From Stenogyne calaminthoides (lineage: Eukaryota > Streptophyta > Magnoliopsida > Lamiales > Lamiaceae), in assembly GCA_037126765.1 (NCBI GenBank), contig JBBCBC010000030.1, forward strand, positions 7,958,786 through 8,022,785: DNA of 64,000 nt, written 5' to 3'. Numbering within the stretch: position 1 is the stretch's first letter; each line of letters opens with the position of its first letter. The position numbers and the translations under genes are program-made. Under the pieces are notes generated by a model. The model ran no database searches. It was given only the letters and a program-made list of their open reading frames with translations, and was not told where the DNA came from. Below are positions 23,648-36,672 of this stretch, in pieces.

Positions 23648-25486
23648 TGTTGGGGAATGAGTTGCACAGATCTATTCGGGATGAATATTTAAATACACAT
23701 TTAATTCTTTAATTATTACTAGCATGAATTAATCCTATATTAATTCAAATAATAATAAATGCAACAACATATCATGCATATAATAAGCCACGTAAAACCT
23801 ACGCATGCGGAATCTACGGGTTTACGTGAACGTACCTCTCGGGATGGCAGTGAATTCGGTTGGACGGACTAACCAAAGGACTTCCCAAGTATTCCCTTAG
23901 CCCTTGCTCAACTATCCGGTGGAAGGACACTTGTCGAACAATTAACAAAAGGAAAAAATAAACTTTGTTGCACCACTTATGTGGATTTGCTAATTTTTCC
24001 AGCACATGGAATTGTGTCTAGGAATGAAAGAATCATCCCCTATTTATAGGAGAGGAGTGGTCGAAATTTCTAGTAGAAAATCAATGTGGGAAAAGACTTT
24101 TCTTGATCACCAAGAAATCTTTAATATATCTCCTATATTCTTTTTCCCATAATTAAAATATTCCACAAAAATCCCACCTCCTCAATTATGGATTATTTTC
24201 GAAAATACTAAGCAAGAATCCAAGATTTGGACTTTTGAATTTATGAGATATTCTTGTATTTCAAGAAATACATATCTTCCATAATATCTTTTCAAGAAAA
24301 TCAAGTCTTTCTTGCCCACTATATTTCCAAAATTTCGAAATTCCTTCATGAATAACCAAGTGGGAGATTTCTTGAATTTAATGAGATAATCTTGTATTCC
24401 AAGAATACATATCTTCATTCCATAACAAAATTCAAAGAAAATCTTTCTCCCTCTTTTATCCATAAATTTCGAAAATTTAGAGGAAAAATAAGCAACAATA
24501 TTTATTTTATTTTAATCATTTTTTTTCAGTTATTGGGCTATTTGTTGGGCTACTCAGGGGGCCTTTAGGAGAATTAAGATTGGACCTTCTAATGGACCTT
24601 GAATATCTAATATTGAGCCACAATATATTTCAAGCCCATAAATATTAATTAATCCCACTACATAATTAATATTGCACTATCCATCTTAACCCATATTACA
24701 GTCAATATGGCTCCCGGTCATTATTTCCCGTGTTTAAGATTATCTAGCCCATTAATTAATTCAAACCACTGAAATAGCTTTCCGTTAGTTAATATCTTTT
24801 GTCCTTGGTCAAGGAACGGTTCAACATTATTATCCATACCGGAAACTAATTCCACTTGCAAGATTTGGTATGATAAAGCTTATGAACCTCCCAAGGGGGC
24901 AAATCAAACAAGCGTACTTGTACACGATTCTTCGTATTAAATCTTAGCAATCACATGTGACTAATAATATTGCCCAAGATAAAAAGTATTGAATCTCTTT
25001 GATTCACTACCCATGATAAGTCAAAGCAATAGTTACCAATCCCACATGATCCTATTTAAGGGACGAAGATTAAGAAACAACGAACTACTGAGGTCTAATT
25101 CTTCTTTGTTCAGTTCTGAAGAATTTATCCTCCTGTAGGTCTTATTCAGTGCATCAGTCATGCACTAGTGTAATCTCTTGGTCAAGACAAGCCAATCTGA
25201 GCCTTACACTTCAACCTTTCACGATGGGTTGTTCATTTCCATCTAGGTCGTGAATGACGTACTTTTAGTTACAAGGGACTGTTAATTTAATCTTCCGTGA
25301 TCTGGTATCACTAAATTAACTACAATGTAACACGTACGAATTATTGAATAGTTATGCAGTAAATATATGTAACATTCAATCATATTTAAAGCATCAGTGA
25401 TAAACAATTTATTTCAGTAAATAAGTCTGGAAATTCAGTTTCGATTATACAAAGTAAAAAGCATACTTTCCAGTATAATCCCAACA
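23648..25486 (-). repeat. 5' LTR of element B
   Basis: Matches 16346-18188 with small indels. On the minus strand it starts TGTTGGGATTATACTGG, the same start as the LTRs of C. A TATAAATAGGGGATGATTC stretch, shared with C's LTRs, lies at about 24027-24050 and is a plausible TATA box. Confidence 0.93.
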
Positions 25487-27573
25487 GGGGGAATGGTTCT
25501 AATTGGGAATAATGAAAGCTATCAGGTGAAAGGGGAATGGTCAATAAGAATTCAGATGTATGATGTAAAACACAAGATTCTTCCATGTGTAAGGGTTTTC
25601 CCTGATCTCAAAAGAAACTTTATTTCACTTTGATCACTAAATGCTCTAGGCTATGAATTCATGACAGAAAAAGGGTTCATCCTAGTTACTATGGGAGATA
25701 GAACCATTATGAAGGGAGAAAAGGTTAATGGGATTCATACCCTGATTGGGAAAACTATAGTTGGGTCTGCAGAGGTTGTGATGAGTGGGAATGACACTGT
25801 TTGTTGGCACAAAAGGCTAGGCCACATTGGTGAAAGGGGCTGGAAGTTCTATCAGAGAAGGGGGTATTTTTTGCAAAGAAAGTAACTGGAATTCTGTGAA
25901 CAATGTATCCTAGAAAAGTCAAAGAAGCATTCATTCCCAGCAAAGGGTGTTCATTATACAAATGAGCCTCTTGATTATGTCCACTCTGACATATGGGGGC
26001 CTACAAAAGTTGAGACTCATGGTGGAGGGAAGTATTTTATGACCCTGATAAATGATCATACAAGGAAAGTATGGGTATTCATTCTAAAGCACAAGTCTGA
26101 AGCCTTCTCAAAGTTCAAAGAATGGATCTCTGAGCAGGAAAAGAAGAGGAAAAAGAGTCTAAAGCATCTTAGGACTGATAATGGGCTAGAATATCTGTTT
26201 GAAGAATTTCCAAAGTTCTGCAGAGACAGAGGTATTACAGGACACAAGATAGTCCCTACAAATCCTCAACAAAATGGATTGGCAGAAAGGATGAATAGGA
26301 CCATCCTAGAGAGGGTAAGGTGTATGCTCTCAGATGCTAAATTGCCTATATCTTTCTGGGGGGAAGCAGTGAGTACAACTTGTTATTTGATTAACAAGTC
26401 TCCCTCTACTGCTACATGATTAAAAACACCAGATGAGCTCTGGTAAGGAAGACTCTTAGACTACTCTAGACTAAGAATTTTTAGGTGTACAACTTATGTA
26501 CACATAAGGCAAGATAAGCTGGACCCCAGGGCTCTAAGGTGCATTTTCATTGGCTATCCTAAGGGAGTGAAGGGGTACAAGTTATGGTGCATACAACCTG
26601 GAAATCAGAAGTGTTTAGTTAGTAGAGATGTGACTTTCAATGAGCAAGAGATGGGCTACAAACAAGGAGGGAATGTGCAAGAATTGAATGTAGATATCTC
26701 AAATGAGACAATTCCAGTTGTGGTGGAGCCATCTGGTACTAGTTCAAAAAATGTCCATGAACATAACACTAACATAGAAGAAGATCAAGACCAGGCTGCA
26801 GATGATGCCCAACCTGATGTTGAAAATGATGGTGCTCAGATGGAAGATCTGAGTGATTACAACTTGGCTAGAGAGAGGTTGAGAAGACAAACAAAACCAC
26901 CAGCAAGATTTGGTCATGCTGACCTTGTTTCTTATGCTTTGATCACAACTGAGAGTCTAGAGTACAGTGGGCCTCAGACATTCACTCAAGCAATAACTAG
27001 TAAAGAAATGGATAGCTGGATTATTGCCATGACAGAAGAATTACAGTCCTTAGAGAAGAATAAGACCTGGATTCTGGTGGAGAAACCAGAGAAACAGAAA
27101 GTGGTGAGCAGTAAATGGATTTTTAAGTAGAAAGTTGAAGTGGGAACTATGGAGCATATCAAGTACAAGGTAAGACTTATGGCTAGAGAGTTTACTCAAA
27201 GAGAGGGCATAGACTACAATGAAGTGTTTTCACCAGTGGTGAAACATTGCTCTACAAGTTTGGCTCTTACTTTCAACAATGACACAAGAAAACCTGGAGT
27301 TACAGCAACTAGATGTGAAGGACAACATTTCTTCATGGAGATCTAGTGTAAACCATTTATTTGAGTCAATCTGAGGGGTTTGTTTCACCAGGAAATGAGA
27401 ATAAAGTCTGTCTCTTGAAGAAATCATTGTATGGTCTCAAACAAAGTCCAAGACAATGGTACAAAAAGTTTGACCAGTTATGATGTCTGTGGGGTTTTCT
27501 AAGTGCAAATATGACAACTGTATGTACTTAGAAAGACAGGGAAATGAAGTTGTGACTTACTTACTATTGTATG
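25487..27573 (+). pseudogene. Element A pol, middle part (integrase to RT)
   Basis: It continues the protease/pre-integrase reading broken at 16345. HKRLGHIGERG (zinc finger start) is near 25808. The integrase core at about 25975-26419 has HSDIWGP, LRTDNGLEYL and PQQNGLAERMN, giving the catalytic D, D and E. A linker (26567-27130) leads into RT with KTWILVEKPEKQKVVSSKWI. RT then breaks down by stops. The reading ends at LLLYV, where element C inserted just before the catalytic YVDD. Confidence 0.9.
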
Positions 27574-29418
27574 TGTTGGGATTATACTGGAAAGTATGCT
27601 TTTACTTTGTATAATCAGACTGACTGAATTTCGGACTTATTTACTGAAATAAATTGTTTATCACTGATGCTTTAAATATCATCGAATGTTACATATATTT
27701 ACTGCATAACTGTTCAATAAATAGTACGTGTTACATTGTAGTTAATTTAGTGATACCAGATCACAGAAGATTAAATTAACAGTTCCTTGTAACTAAAAGT
27801 ACACCATTCACGACCTAGATGGAAATGAACAATCCATCGTGAAAGTTTGTAGTGTAAGGCTCAGATTGGTTTGTCTTGACCAAGAGATTACACTAGTGCA
27901 TGACTGATGCATTAAAGAGGACCTACAGGAGGACAAATTCTTCAGAACTGAACTAGGAAGAATTAGACCTCAGTGGTTAGTTATTTCTTAATCTTAATCC
28001 CTTAAATAGGATTGCATGTGGTTAGTAACTATTGCTTTGACTTATTATGGGAAGAGAATCAGTGAGATTCAATACCTATATCTTGGGCAATATTATTGAT
28101 CACATGCGATTGCTAAGATTTAATACGGAGAATCGTGTGCAAGTACGCTTGTTCGATTTGCCCCCTTGGGAGGTTCATAAGTTTTATCATACCAAATCTT
28201 GCAAGTGGAACTAGTCTCCGGTATGGATAATAATGTTGAATCGTTCCTTTACCAAGGATAAAAGATATTAATTAATGGAAAACTATTTCAGTGGCTTGAA
28301 TTAATTAATGGGCTAGATAATCTTAAACACGGGAAATCATAACCGGGAGCCATATTAACTGTAATATGGGTTAAGATGGATAGTGCAATATTAATTATGT
28401 AGTGGGATTAATTAATATTTATGGGCTTGAATAATATTGTGGCTCAATATTGATAATTCAAGGTCCATTGGAAGGTCCAATCTTAATTCTCCTAAAGGCC
28501 CCCCAAGTAGCCCAAGATAAAGTTCAATAACTGAAAAAGGTGTTTAAAAATAAAATAAATCTTGTTGCCTATTTTTCCTTGTTTTTTCGAAAATTATGGA
28601 TAAAAGGGGAGAAAGATTTTCTTTGAATTTTGTTATGGAATGAAGATATGTATTCTTGGAATACAAGATTATCTCATTAAATTCAAGAAATCTCCCACTT
28701 GGTTATTCATATTTGATATTTTCGAAAATTTTGATAATTAAGGGAAAGAAAGATTTTCTTGATTTTCTTGAAAAGATATTATGGAAGATATGTATTTCTT
28801 GAAGTACAAGTATATCTCATAAATTCAAGAAGATCCAAATCTTGGAATCTTGTCCCTAAATTTTCAAAAATCTCCATAGCATGATGAGGTGGGATTTTTT
28901 GTGGAATATTTTAATTATGGGGAAAAAAATATAGGAGATATATTCAAGATTTCTTGGAGATCAAGAAAAGATTTTCCCACATTGATTTTCTTCCCTAAAA
29001 ATTGTCCACCACCCCATCTATAAATAGGGGATGATTCTTTCATTCCCATGTACAATTCCATGTGCTGGAAAAATTAGTAAATCCACAAAAGTGGTGCAAC
29101 AAAGTTTAGTTTTCCTTTTGTTAATTGTTCGCGAGAATCCTTCCACCGGATTGTCGAGCAAGGACTAGGGAATACTTTGGGAAGACTTTTTGGTGTGTTT
29201 TCATCGACGAGTCCATTGCCATTCCAAGAGGTAAGTTCACGTAAACTCGTAGTAATTCAGCATGCGTAGGATTTACGTGAACTGTTTATATGCATGATTT
29301 GTTGTTGTATTATTATTTGAATTAATATAGGATTAATTCATGCTAGTAATAATTGTTAGAATTAAATTTGTATTTAAATATTCATCCCGAATAGATCCAG
29401 GAAATTCGTTCCCCAACA
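27574..29418 (+). repeat. 5' LTR of element C
   Basis: Begins TGTTGGGATTATACTGG and ends TTCCCCAACA. CTATAAATAGGGGATGATTC near 29020-29040 is a good TATA box, with transcription expected shortly downstream. Confidence 0.93.
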
Positions 29419-29420
29419 AT

Positions 29421-29433
29421 TGGTATCAGAGCC
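29421..29433 (+). promoter_or_regulatory. Primer-binding site of element C
   Basis: TGGTATCAGAGCC begins two bases after the LTR; tRNA-iMet type. Confidence 0.95.
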
Positions 29434-30958
29434 TCGGTTTCGGGCTTTGAATTTTAAATTGTAATTTAATTCGCTGTCATTAAAATTTTAAATTGGATAG
29501 TAGAATTGCTAGATCTTTTTTGCAGGTATCCAATTGTCATGGAATTTAATGTGTTTATTTATGCATTCATATAAATTGTGTTTTTTTAATTCGATTCGTT
29601 CGGATTCGTTTTGCCTCGTGAGAAAATCCACAAGTAGATTAGAATTTGTTTGATTTGATCAATGTAATAGACTACTCTAGATCTAGGTTTATTTATTTTT
29701 GTAAATAAATTGTAACCGGATCGAAACGAAGCGAGACGAAAGAATTAAAAAGATGGGATCCGGAATCGGCGTGCGCGTCGCGTCGCGCGAACGCGCCAAG
29801 GAGGCACGCCCGCGACGCTTACGCTTAGCGATGCCAAGACGGGCGTTAAGCAATGGAGGAGGCCGAGGGGCAATGCTGCTGGCTGGCGTCTTTGATTTCT
29901 GTGTTGTTGGCGATGACGCTGGCGCTGGCTATGACGGCGATGGGCGTCTTGAACCGACGCGTCACGGGGCGGCGCGGAGCATCGGGTGGGCGACGCGGCG
30001 ACGGTGGGCGGAGCAGGCGGCGTCTTGGCCCGAGACGGGGCGACGTCGCGGGCGCACATTCTTATTCGACACCATTCGACACGGCCGGAGTGCTTTGGCA
30101 CTCAGACCCACGAGCCGGTCGATGGCGTGGCTTGACAAGGCATTTTTTTAAGACGGTCAAGTGGGAGCTTTTCGAGACGAACGATGAAGGCTATGAAGAC
30201 GATTTCAAAAGATCAAGACATGACAAAATTAACCATGACAATTTGATAAATGTGCCCAATATGTTTAATTTTTGTCTTGATGGTTATGCATTATTTTATG
30301 CTTATTTAAATCGTGTTTAAATTTGAGATGCATGAGAAAATATTTTGAAAAATCTCACTTTCGAAAATTACTAAGTATGCTTAAACAATTAATTGACAAT
30401 TTTATTCCGGATAATAAAATTGAATTAATTATTGACCTCCATGGTTTATTTATTTGTGAATTCTTTTGGAGAAATTCCCCCCATGGGACGGTCAAAAGAT
30501 AGCTTTCACATGAATAAATTCCAAACGGATGATTGTGGATTATTACTAGTGGCGACGATGACCCTCCCCACGAGGCTCGATCAAAGAAAAATAATAATTC
30601 TGTATTTAATCATGGTTATTACTTAGGTATAAAATTGATATGCATATACTTCCCCGAAGTCCCTGTCAATTTTATATTGGTCAAGTGAGAGCCAACTATT
30701 AATCTGGATATTAAAGGTTTGTAACTGTTCTTGTTTGTAACCTGCTTGAATGTGTTTAAATAATGACCCACCCACGTGGCTTATTTAAACTGTTTTGAGA
30801 TGTTGGCTGATGCATGTTCATATTTTTTTTGAGATTTTAATATGAAACATGTGATCGAATTTTGTGATATATTTGTGCTTATGCATATTATTATTTATTT
30901 CAGTTCAGCATGTCGTAACCTTTTAATCCACTGTTAATATACTTAAAGTCAATACAAT
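29434..30958 (+). other. Element C leader with GC-rich island
   Basis: The leader runs between primer site and gag. The island at about 29755-30140 is CpG-rich (many CGCG, GGCG) and holds overlapping frames of 132 and 155 codons on the plus strand, neither with a recognisable domain. Flanks of the island match B's leader (compare 30400-30840 with the reverse complement of 22250-22700), but the island itself barely aligns. Confidence 0.7.
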
Positions 30959-31675
30959 ATGTATGGAAACTATATTGATTGGAAACGAAAAATTATAATT
31001 GTCCTAACTGCACAAAAGCACAAGTGGATTCTTGACACACCAAAATCAGATGAGCCAACTGACGAATCAAAAATGCGGGACTCGTCAGATCACCTTGCGA
31101 GAGATGTCGTCGCTGAAAATGGTGGAGGGCAAACCCGTAAGGGATTACGTCCTCAAAAATAGATGGTCCATCTGAACAAACTTGATGTTCTGAGTGCAGA
31201 TTATAATCTGGAGACTTAGATGAATTTGGTATTTCACTCTCTGCCTAAAAGTTTCTGAGCATTTTGGCCTCGCTAGCTGATTTGTTGCAAGCTTTGGTCT
31301 CGGCAGAGATGTTGATGGGGCACCAAACTCAAGCTTTGACGGCAACTGGTTTGTCTTCATTTTCTAGGCCAAGGGATGGCAAGAAGAAGAAGGTGACCAA
31401 AAGCCATAAGCAATCAGACTCAACTCTTGCCATGGGAAATGGTAAGATGAGGAATTCTTGTGGTGTCAAGGAAAATCCAAAGAGGAAGTGCTTAAGCTGC
31501 GGTGAAAGAGGACAATGGACGTTTGCCTGTTCCAACCCCAAAAGGGACGGAAAGAAAGGTAATTCTCACGCACTAGTTGTTGAAACTTATTTAGCGGCGT
31601 ATACTTCTCATTCGTGGGTGGTTGATACGAGATCCACTAATCATGTTTGCTTCACGGGTTCAAACTGATCCGGCA
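30959..31675 (+). pseudogene. Element C gag and protease start, broken
   Basis: The first piece (30959-31162) has YIDWKRKIIIVL and KWILDTPKSDEPT, aligning with B's gag head. The middle is deleted or shifted. The second piece (31264-31668) has the zinc knuckle CLSCGERGQWTFACSN (normal H replaced by T) and HSWVVDTRSTNHVC, where the protease D-S-G is D-T-R. Both changes would disable it. Confidence 0.85.
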
Positions 31676-31975
31676 ACTTAGTGGGAGTGAGATCCTCATC
31701 ACACTGGGCGATGTTACGAAAGTAGCGGTTATTGCAATCCTACGTAAGTGGCAGATATTGAAATGCTACGATAGTAACAGTTATTGCAATGCTACGTAAG
31801 TAGCGAGATATTCTTGATCTTTACATGAGTAGTGGTTAAAGCAGTGGGAGAAGTGCACCTGTCTTTTAAAGATAAAGTTTTTTTTTGAGATTATCTTTAT
31901 GTTCCCAGTTTTAGAAAGAATTCACTTTCAGTTTCTAAAATTCTATTAACGGATACTTAGTTTCTTCTAATAAGA

Positions 31976-33148
31976 ATGACATCATTTCTTCAAATGATGA
32001 GTGTATCTGTTATGGGACATTGGTCAAGTAATCTCTATACAATTAACTGTGCACACCACTCACGAAATGCATCCTATAACACATCAACTATTTCCGGTAA
32101 AAGAAAACATTCATCAGACGTGAACGAAACACTTCTATGGCATCTAAGATTGGGACATATTAATCCAAAGAGGATCCAAAGGTTGGTGAAAGACGGTTCA
32201 CTGGAGTCTCTCCAAGTTGAACCAATTCCAACCTGCGAATCATGTTTGGAGGGTAAAATGACCAAGAGGGCATTCGGAGCCAAGGGGAATAGAGCCAAAG
32301 AAGTGTTAGAAATCGTTCACACAGACGTATGTGGTCCAATGTCAACCATGGCAAGACGACGTTACGAGTATTTTGTCACTTTTATTGATGACTACTCGAG
32401 GTACGGTTATATTTTCCTTATGAAGCATAAATCTAAGACCTTTGAGAAATTCAAAGAATTTAAGGCTCAAGCAGAGAATCATAGGGAAAAACGTATCAAG
32501 TCTCTACGATCCGATCGTGGAGGGGAGTACCTCAGAGATGAGTTTTCGAACTACTTGTCAGATGAAGGGATTGCATCACAGCTGACTGCACCCGGAACCC
32601 CTCAACAAAATGGGGTTACAGAGCGAAGAAACATAACTCTTTTGGAAATGGTTAGATCAATGATGTGTTATGCGGATCTTTCCAAGTCGTTCTGGGGTCA
32701 TGCCTTGGAAACAGCGACTTACATTCTGAACTTGGTGCCATCCAAATCGGTTCCCAAAACTACCAAAGAATTGTGGACTGGGCGCAAGCCTAGTTTGAGA
32801 CACATGAGAATTTGGGGGTGTCCGGCCTATGTGGTGGACAAGGAAGCCGGGAAATTGGATCCTCGATCAGAATTAAGGCTGTTTATAGGATACCCCGAGG
32901 GAACAAAAGGGTGTATGTTCTATGGTCCCAAAGATCAAAAGGTGGTAATAAGCACCCACTTTAGATTTTTCGAGGAAGACTATATGAACAAAAGAAGACA
33001 CAGAAGTGAGATTACCTTAAGTGAGCGAAGGGGGCTAACCTCATTGCCAACTGTACAAGATGATATACCAAACGACACACTTTCACAACCGAAACCTCGT
33101 CGTAGTGGGAGGGTTGTTAGACAGCCCGAGAGATTCATGGGGATATGA
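31976..33148 (+). CDS. Element C pre-integrase and integrase (open frame)
   Basis: A continuous 390-codon frame. The gag-pre-integrase zinc finger has H56, H61, C87 and C90. The rve integrase core has the D-D-E triad at about D117 (IVHTDVCGP), D180 (LRSDRGGEY) and E216 (GVTERRN). After it comes the copia integrase C-terminal region (AYVVDKEAGKLDPRSELRLF) and the linker RRSGRVVRQPERFMGI, then a TGA stop. In a working copia this is an internal part of one gag-pol chain, so the first Met is probably not a true start. This is the best-preserved transposon protein in the window. The integrase would join reverse-transcribed DNA to the host chromosome. Confidence 0.88.
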   Translation: MTSFLQMMSVSVMGHWSSNLYTINCAHHSRNASYNTSTISGKRKHSSDVNETLLWHLRLGHINPKRIQRLVKDGSLESLQVEPIPTCESCLEGKMTKRAFGAKGNRAKEVLEIVHTDVCGPMSTMARRRYEYFVTFIDDYSRYGYIFLMKHKSKTFEKFKEFKAQAENHREKRIKSLRSDRGGEYLRDEFSNYLSDEGIASQLTAPGTPQQNGVTERRNITLLEMVRSMMCYADLSKSFWGHALETATYILNLVPSKSVPKTTKELWTGRKPSLRHMRIWGCPAYVVDKEAGKLDPRSELRLFIGYPEGTKGCMFYGPKDQKVVISTHFRFFEEDYMNKRRHRSEITLSERRGLTSLPTVQDDIPNDTLSQPKPRRSGRVVRQPERFMGI

Positions 33149-34720
33149 GAATCCTTGGACTTGATTCCCGGATAAGACGAATCAGACCCATGGACATATG
33201 ATGAGACAATCCAAGATAAGGATGCAGTTTCTTGGCAAAAGGCAATGAAAGCAGAAATGGGGTCTATGGATCATAACAGAGTGTGGGAGCTAGTCGAACC
33301 ACTTAATGGGGTCAAACCCATTGGTTGCAAGTGGGTATAGAAGAGAAAGAGGGGACCGGACGGGAAGGTGGAAACCTTCAAGGCAAGGCTTGTGGCGAAA
33401 GGTTATACTCAGAAAGAAGGGATCGAATGCTTAAGTCCATCCGGATTCTCTTGTCGATAGCTGCGCATCTCGATTTTGAAATCTGGCAAATGGATGTCAA
33501 GACAGCTTTCCTTAACGGAAGTCTTGATGAGGAAATCTATATGCAAAAACCCCAAGGCTTCATTGAAAATGGCCAAGAACACCTAGTTTGTAAGCTCATG
33601 AAGTCCATTTACGGACTCAAACAGGCATCCAGAGCTTGGAACCAATGTTTTGATCATGTAATAAAGTCTTATGGGTTTGATCAAAATGAGTTCGAAAGTT
33701 GTGTGTACAAAAGGCGTGTCGGAACTGCATTGGTATTCTTAGTACTATACGTAGACGACATTCTGCTCATCGGGAACGATGTAAATGTGTTATCAGACGT
33801 AAGGGCATGACTTTCAAAACAGTTTGATATGAAGGACTTAGGGGAAGCCGGGCACATCCTTGGGATCAAGATTACCCGAGATCGCAAGAAAAGGATGATA
33901 GGCTTATCGCAAGCTTCATACATAGACACTGTTGAAACGATTCAACATGCAGGATTCCAAGAAAGGCTTCGTACCTTTCAGGCATGGAATCCATCTATCC
34001 AAGGAAATGTTCCCTAAGACACAAAAAGAGATAGATGATATGAAAGGCATTCCTTATGCTTCTACCGGAAGCCTTTATGTATGCAATCTTTGTGTCTGCG
34101 ACCAAATATCCTGCTTTGTTGGCATGGTGGCAAGATATCGAGTAACCCGGGAAGGAACATTGGAAGGCGATTAAAAACATTACAAGTATCTGAAAAAGAA
34201 CTTCGAGATAGAATGTTGGTTTATCAGTCAGATAGTCTAATCCCCATCGGCAACATGGACTCGGATTTCAAATCAGACATAGATTCCAGAAACTATCTGC
34301 CTCAGTTAGTGTGTTTTCATTTGGGAAGTGTAGCCATGAAATGGATGAGTGTGAAGTAGAAATGCATCACTGACTCAACCATGGAAGCAGGGTAAGTAGT
34401 TGCTTGAAGCGAAAGAAAGAACCAATTTGGCTCTAGACCTTCTTAGTGAACTTGGATGGAGTTCCGAATTTGTCTAGCAATATTTGCTAGGGGCAGTTGC
34501 AAATTCAAGGGAACCAAGAGTCCACGAGTCAAACAAGCACACTGAAGGAAAGAAATCTTAAACGAGAAATCGTTAAGAGAGGAGATGAAGAGGTGACTAA
34601 GATCGCATTGAAGGATAACCTAGTTAATCCTTTCACAAAGTGTCTACCTCTGGAAACATTCAAGAGACATGTGGGAGGAATGGTTGTCAAGTGCATAGCC
34701 AATCTGCTTTGAGTATAAGT
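33149..34720 (+). pseudogene. Element C reverse transcriptase and RNase H, broken
   Basis: RT pieces: WELVEPLNGVKPIGCKW (about 33290, followed by TAG), then 33325-33810 with MDVKTAFLNGSLDEEIYMQ and LYVDDILLIGNDV. Then KDLGEAGHILGIKITRD (33829-34017), and RNase H remnants with DSDFKSDIDSRNYLPQL (34081-34359) and a tail to about 34712. Catalytic YVDD is kept; at least three frameshifts or stops separate the pieces. Confidence 0.9.
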
Positions 34721-34828
34721 GGGAGACATTATTAGGTTCGTGTAGGTGACATTTGATGTCACGTGACAGAACTACACGAGACATGCTGATGTATACTTAA
34801 AAGCAGACTTTGAGTATAAGTGGGAGAT

Positions 34829-36672
34829 TGTTGGGATTATACTGGAAAGTATGCTTTTACTTTGTATAATCAGACTGACTAAATTTCAGACTTATTTACT
34901 GAAATAAATTGTTTATCACTGATGCTTTAAATATCATCGAATGTTACATATATTTATCGATAACTGTTCAATAAATAAGATGCGTGTTACATTGTAGTTA
35001 ATTTAGTGATACCGGATCACGTAAGATTAAATTAACAGGTTCCTTGTAACTAAAAAGTACACCATTCACGACCTAGATGGAAATGAACAATCCATCGTGA
35101 AAGTTTGTAAAGGTAAGGCTCGTGATTGGTTTGTCTTGACCAAGAGATTACACTAGTGCATGACCGATGCATTGAAGAGGACCCTGAGGAGGACAAATTC
35201 TTGAACCCGAACTAGGAAGAATTAGACCTCAGTGGTTAGTTATTTCTTAATCTTCGTCCCTTAAATAGGATTGCATGTGGTTAGTAACTATTGCTTTGAC
35301 TTATTATTGGAAGAGAATCAGTGAGATTCAATACCTATATCTTGGGCAATATTATTGATCACATGCGATTGCTAAGATTTAATACGGAGAATCGTGTGCA
35401 AGCAAATCTTAGCTTGTTCGATTTGCCCCCTTGGGAGGTTCATAAGTTTTATAATACCAAATCTTGCAAGTGGAACTAGTCTCCCATGGATAATAATGTT
35501 TAACCGTTCCTTTACCAAGGATAAAAGATATTAATTAATGGAAAGCTATTTCAAATGGCTTGAATTAATTAATGGGCTAGATAATCTTAAACACGGGAAA
35601 TAATAACAAGAGCCATATTAACTGTAATATGGGTTAAGATGGATAGTGCAATATTAATTATGTAGTGGGATTAATTAATATTTATGGGCTTGAATAATAT
35701 TGTGGCTCAATATTGATAATTCAAGGTCCATTGGAAGGTCCAATCTTAATTCTCCTAAAGGCCCCCCAAGTAGCCCAAGATAAAGTCCAATAACTGAAAA
35801 AGGTGTTTAAAAATAAAATAAATCTTGTTGCCTATTTTTCCTTGTTTTTTCGAAAATTATGGATAAAAGGGGAGAAAGATTTTCTTTGAATTTTGTTATG
35901 GAATGAAGATATGTATTCTTGGAATACAAGATTATCTCATTAAATTCAAGAAATCTCCCACTTGGTTATTCATATTTGATATTTTCGAATTTTTTGAGAA
36001 TTTAGGGAAAGAAAGATTTTCTTGAAAATATATTATGGAAGATATGTATTTCTTGAAGTACAAGTATATCTCATAAATTCAAGAATATCCAAATCTTGGA
36101 ATCTTGTCCCTAAATTTTCAAAAATCTTCATAGCATGATGAGGTGGGATTTTTTGTGGAATATTTTAATTATGGGGAAAATAATATAGGAGATATATTAA
36201 AGATTTCTTGGAGATCAAGAAAAGATTTTCCCACATTGATTTTCTTCCCTAAAAATTGTCCACCACCCCATCTATAAATAGGGGATGATTCTTTCATTCC
36301 CATGTACAATTCCATGTGCTGGAAAAATTAGTAAATCCACAAAAGTGGTGCAACAAAGTTTATTTTTCCTTTTGTTAATTGTTCGCGAGAATCCTTCCAC
36401 CTGATTGTCGAGCAAGGACTAGGGAATACTTTGGGAAGGCTTTTTGGTGTGTTTTCATCGACGAGTCCATTGCCATTCAAAGAGGTAAGTTTACGTAAAC
36501 TCGTAGTAATTCCGCATGCGTAGGATTTACGTGAACTGTTTATATGCATGATTTGTTGTTGTATTATTATTTGAATTAATATATGATTAATTCATGCTAG
36601 TAATAATTGTTAGAATTAAATTTGTATTTAAATATTCATCCCGAGTAGATCCAGGAAATTCGTTCCCCAACA
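34829..36672 (+). repeat. 3' LTR of element C
   Basis: Preceded directly by the polypurine tract AAGTGGGAGAT (34818-34828). Matches 27574-29418 with small differences. Confidence 0.93.

Larger units (their letters stand above)
16346..25486 (-). mobile_element. Ty1-copia retrotransposon B, nested in A
   Basis: It lies inside the protease region of A, with TSD GGGGG at 16341-16345 and 25487-25491. LTRs of about 1.84 kb are at 16346-18188 and 23648-25486. The tRNA-iMet primer site (TGGTATCAGAGCC on the minus strand) and the polypurine tract place it on the minus strand. It is 9141 bp. It belongs to the same family as C: LTRs and proteins align. LTRs look about 97-98% identical by eye, so it is younger than A. 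Confidence 0.95.
27574..36672 (+). mobile_element. Ty1-copia retrotransposon C, nested in A
   Basis: It inserted in the RT of A with TSD GTATG (27569-27573, 36673-36677). LTRs are 27574-29418 and 34829-36672; a tRNA-iMet primer site and polypurine tract set the plus strand. It is 9099 bp. It is the same family as B but in the opposite orientation. Its LTRs look about 97% identical by eye. The integrase region is still open; gag, RT and RNase H are damaged. Confidence 0.95.

Noticed and set aside
29753..30320. Overlapping 132- and 155-codon frames in the leader of C
   Set aside because: Same reason: low-stop GC-rich sequence, not conserved in B.
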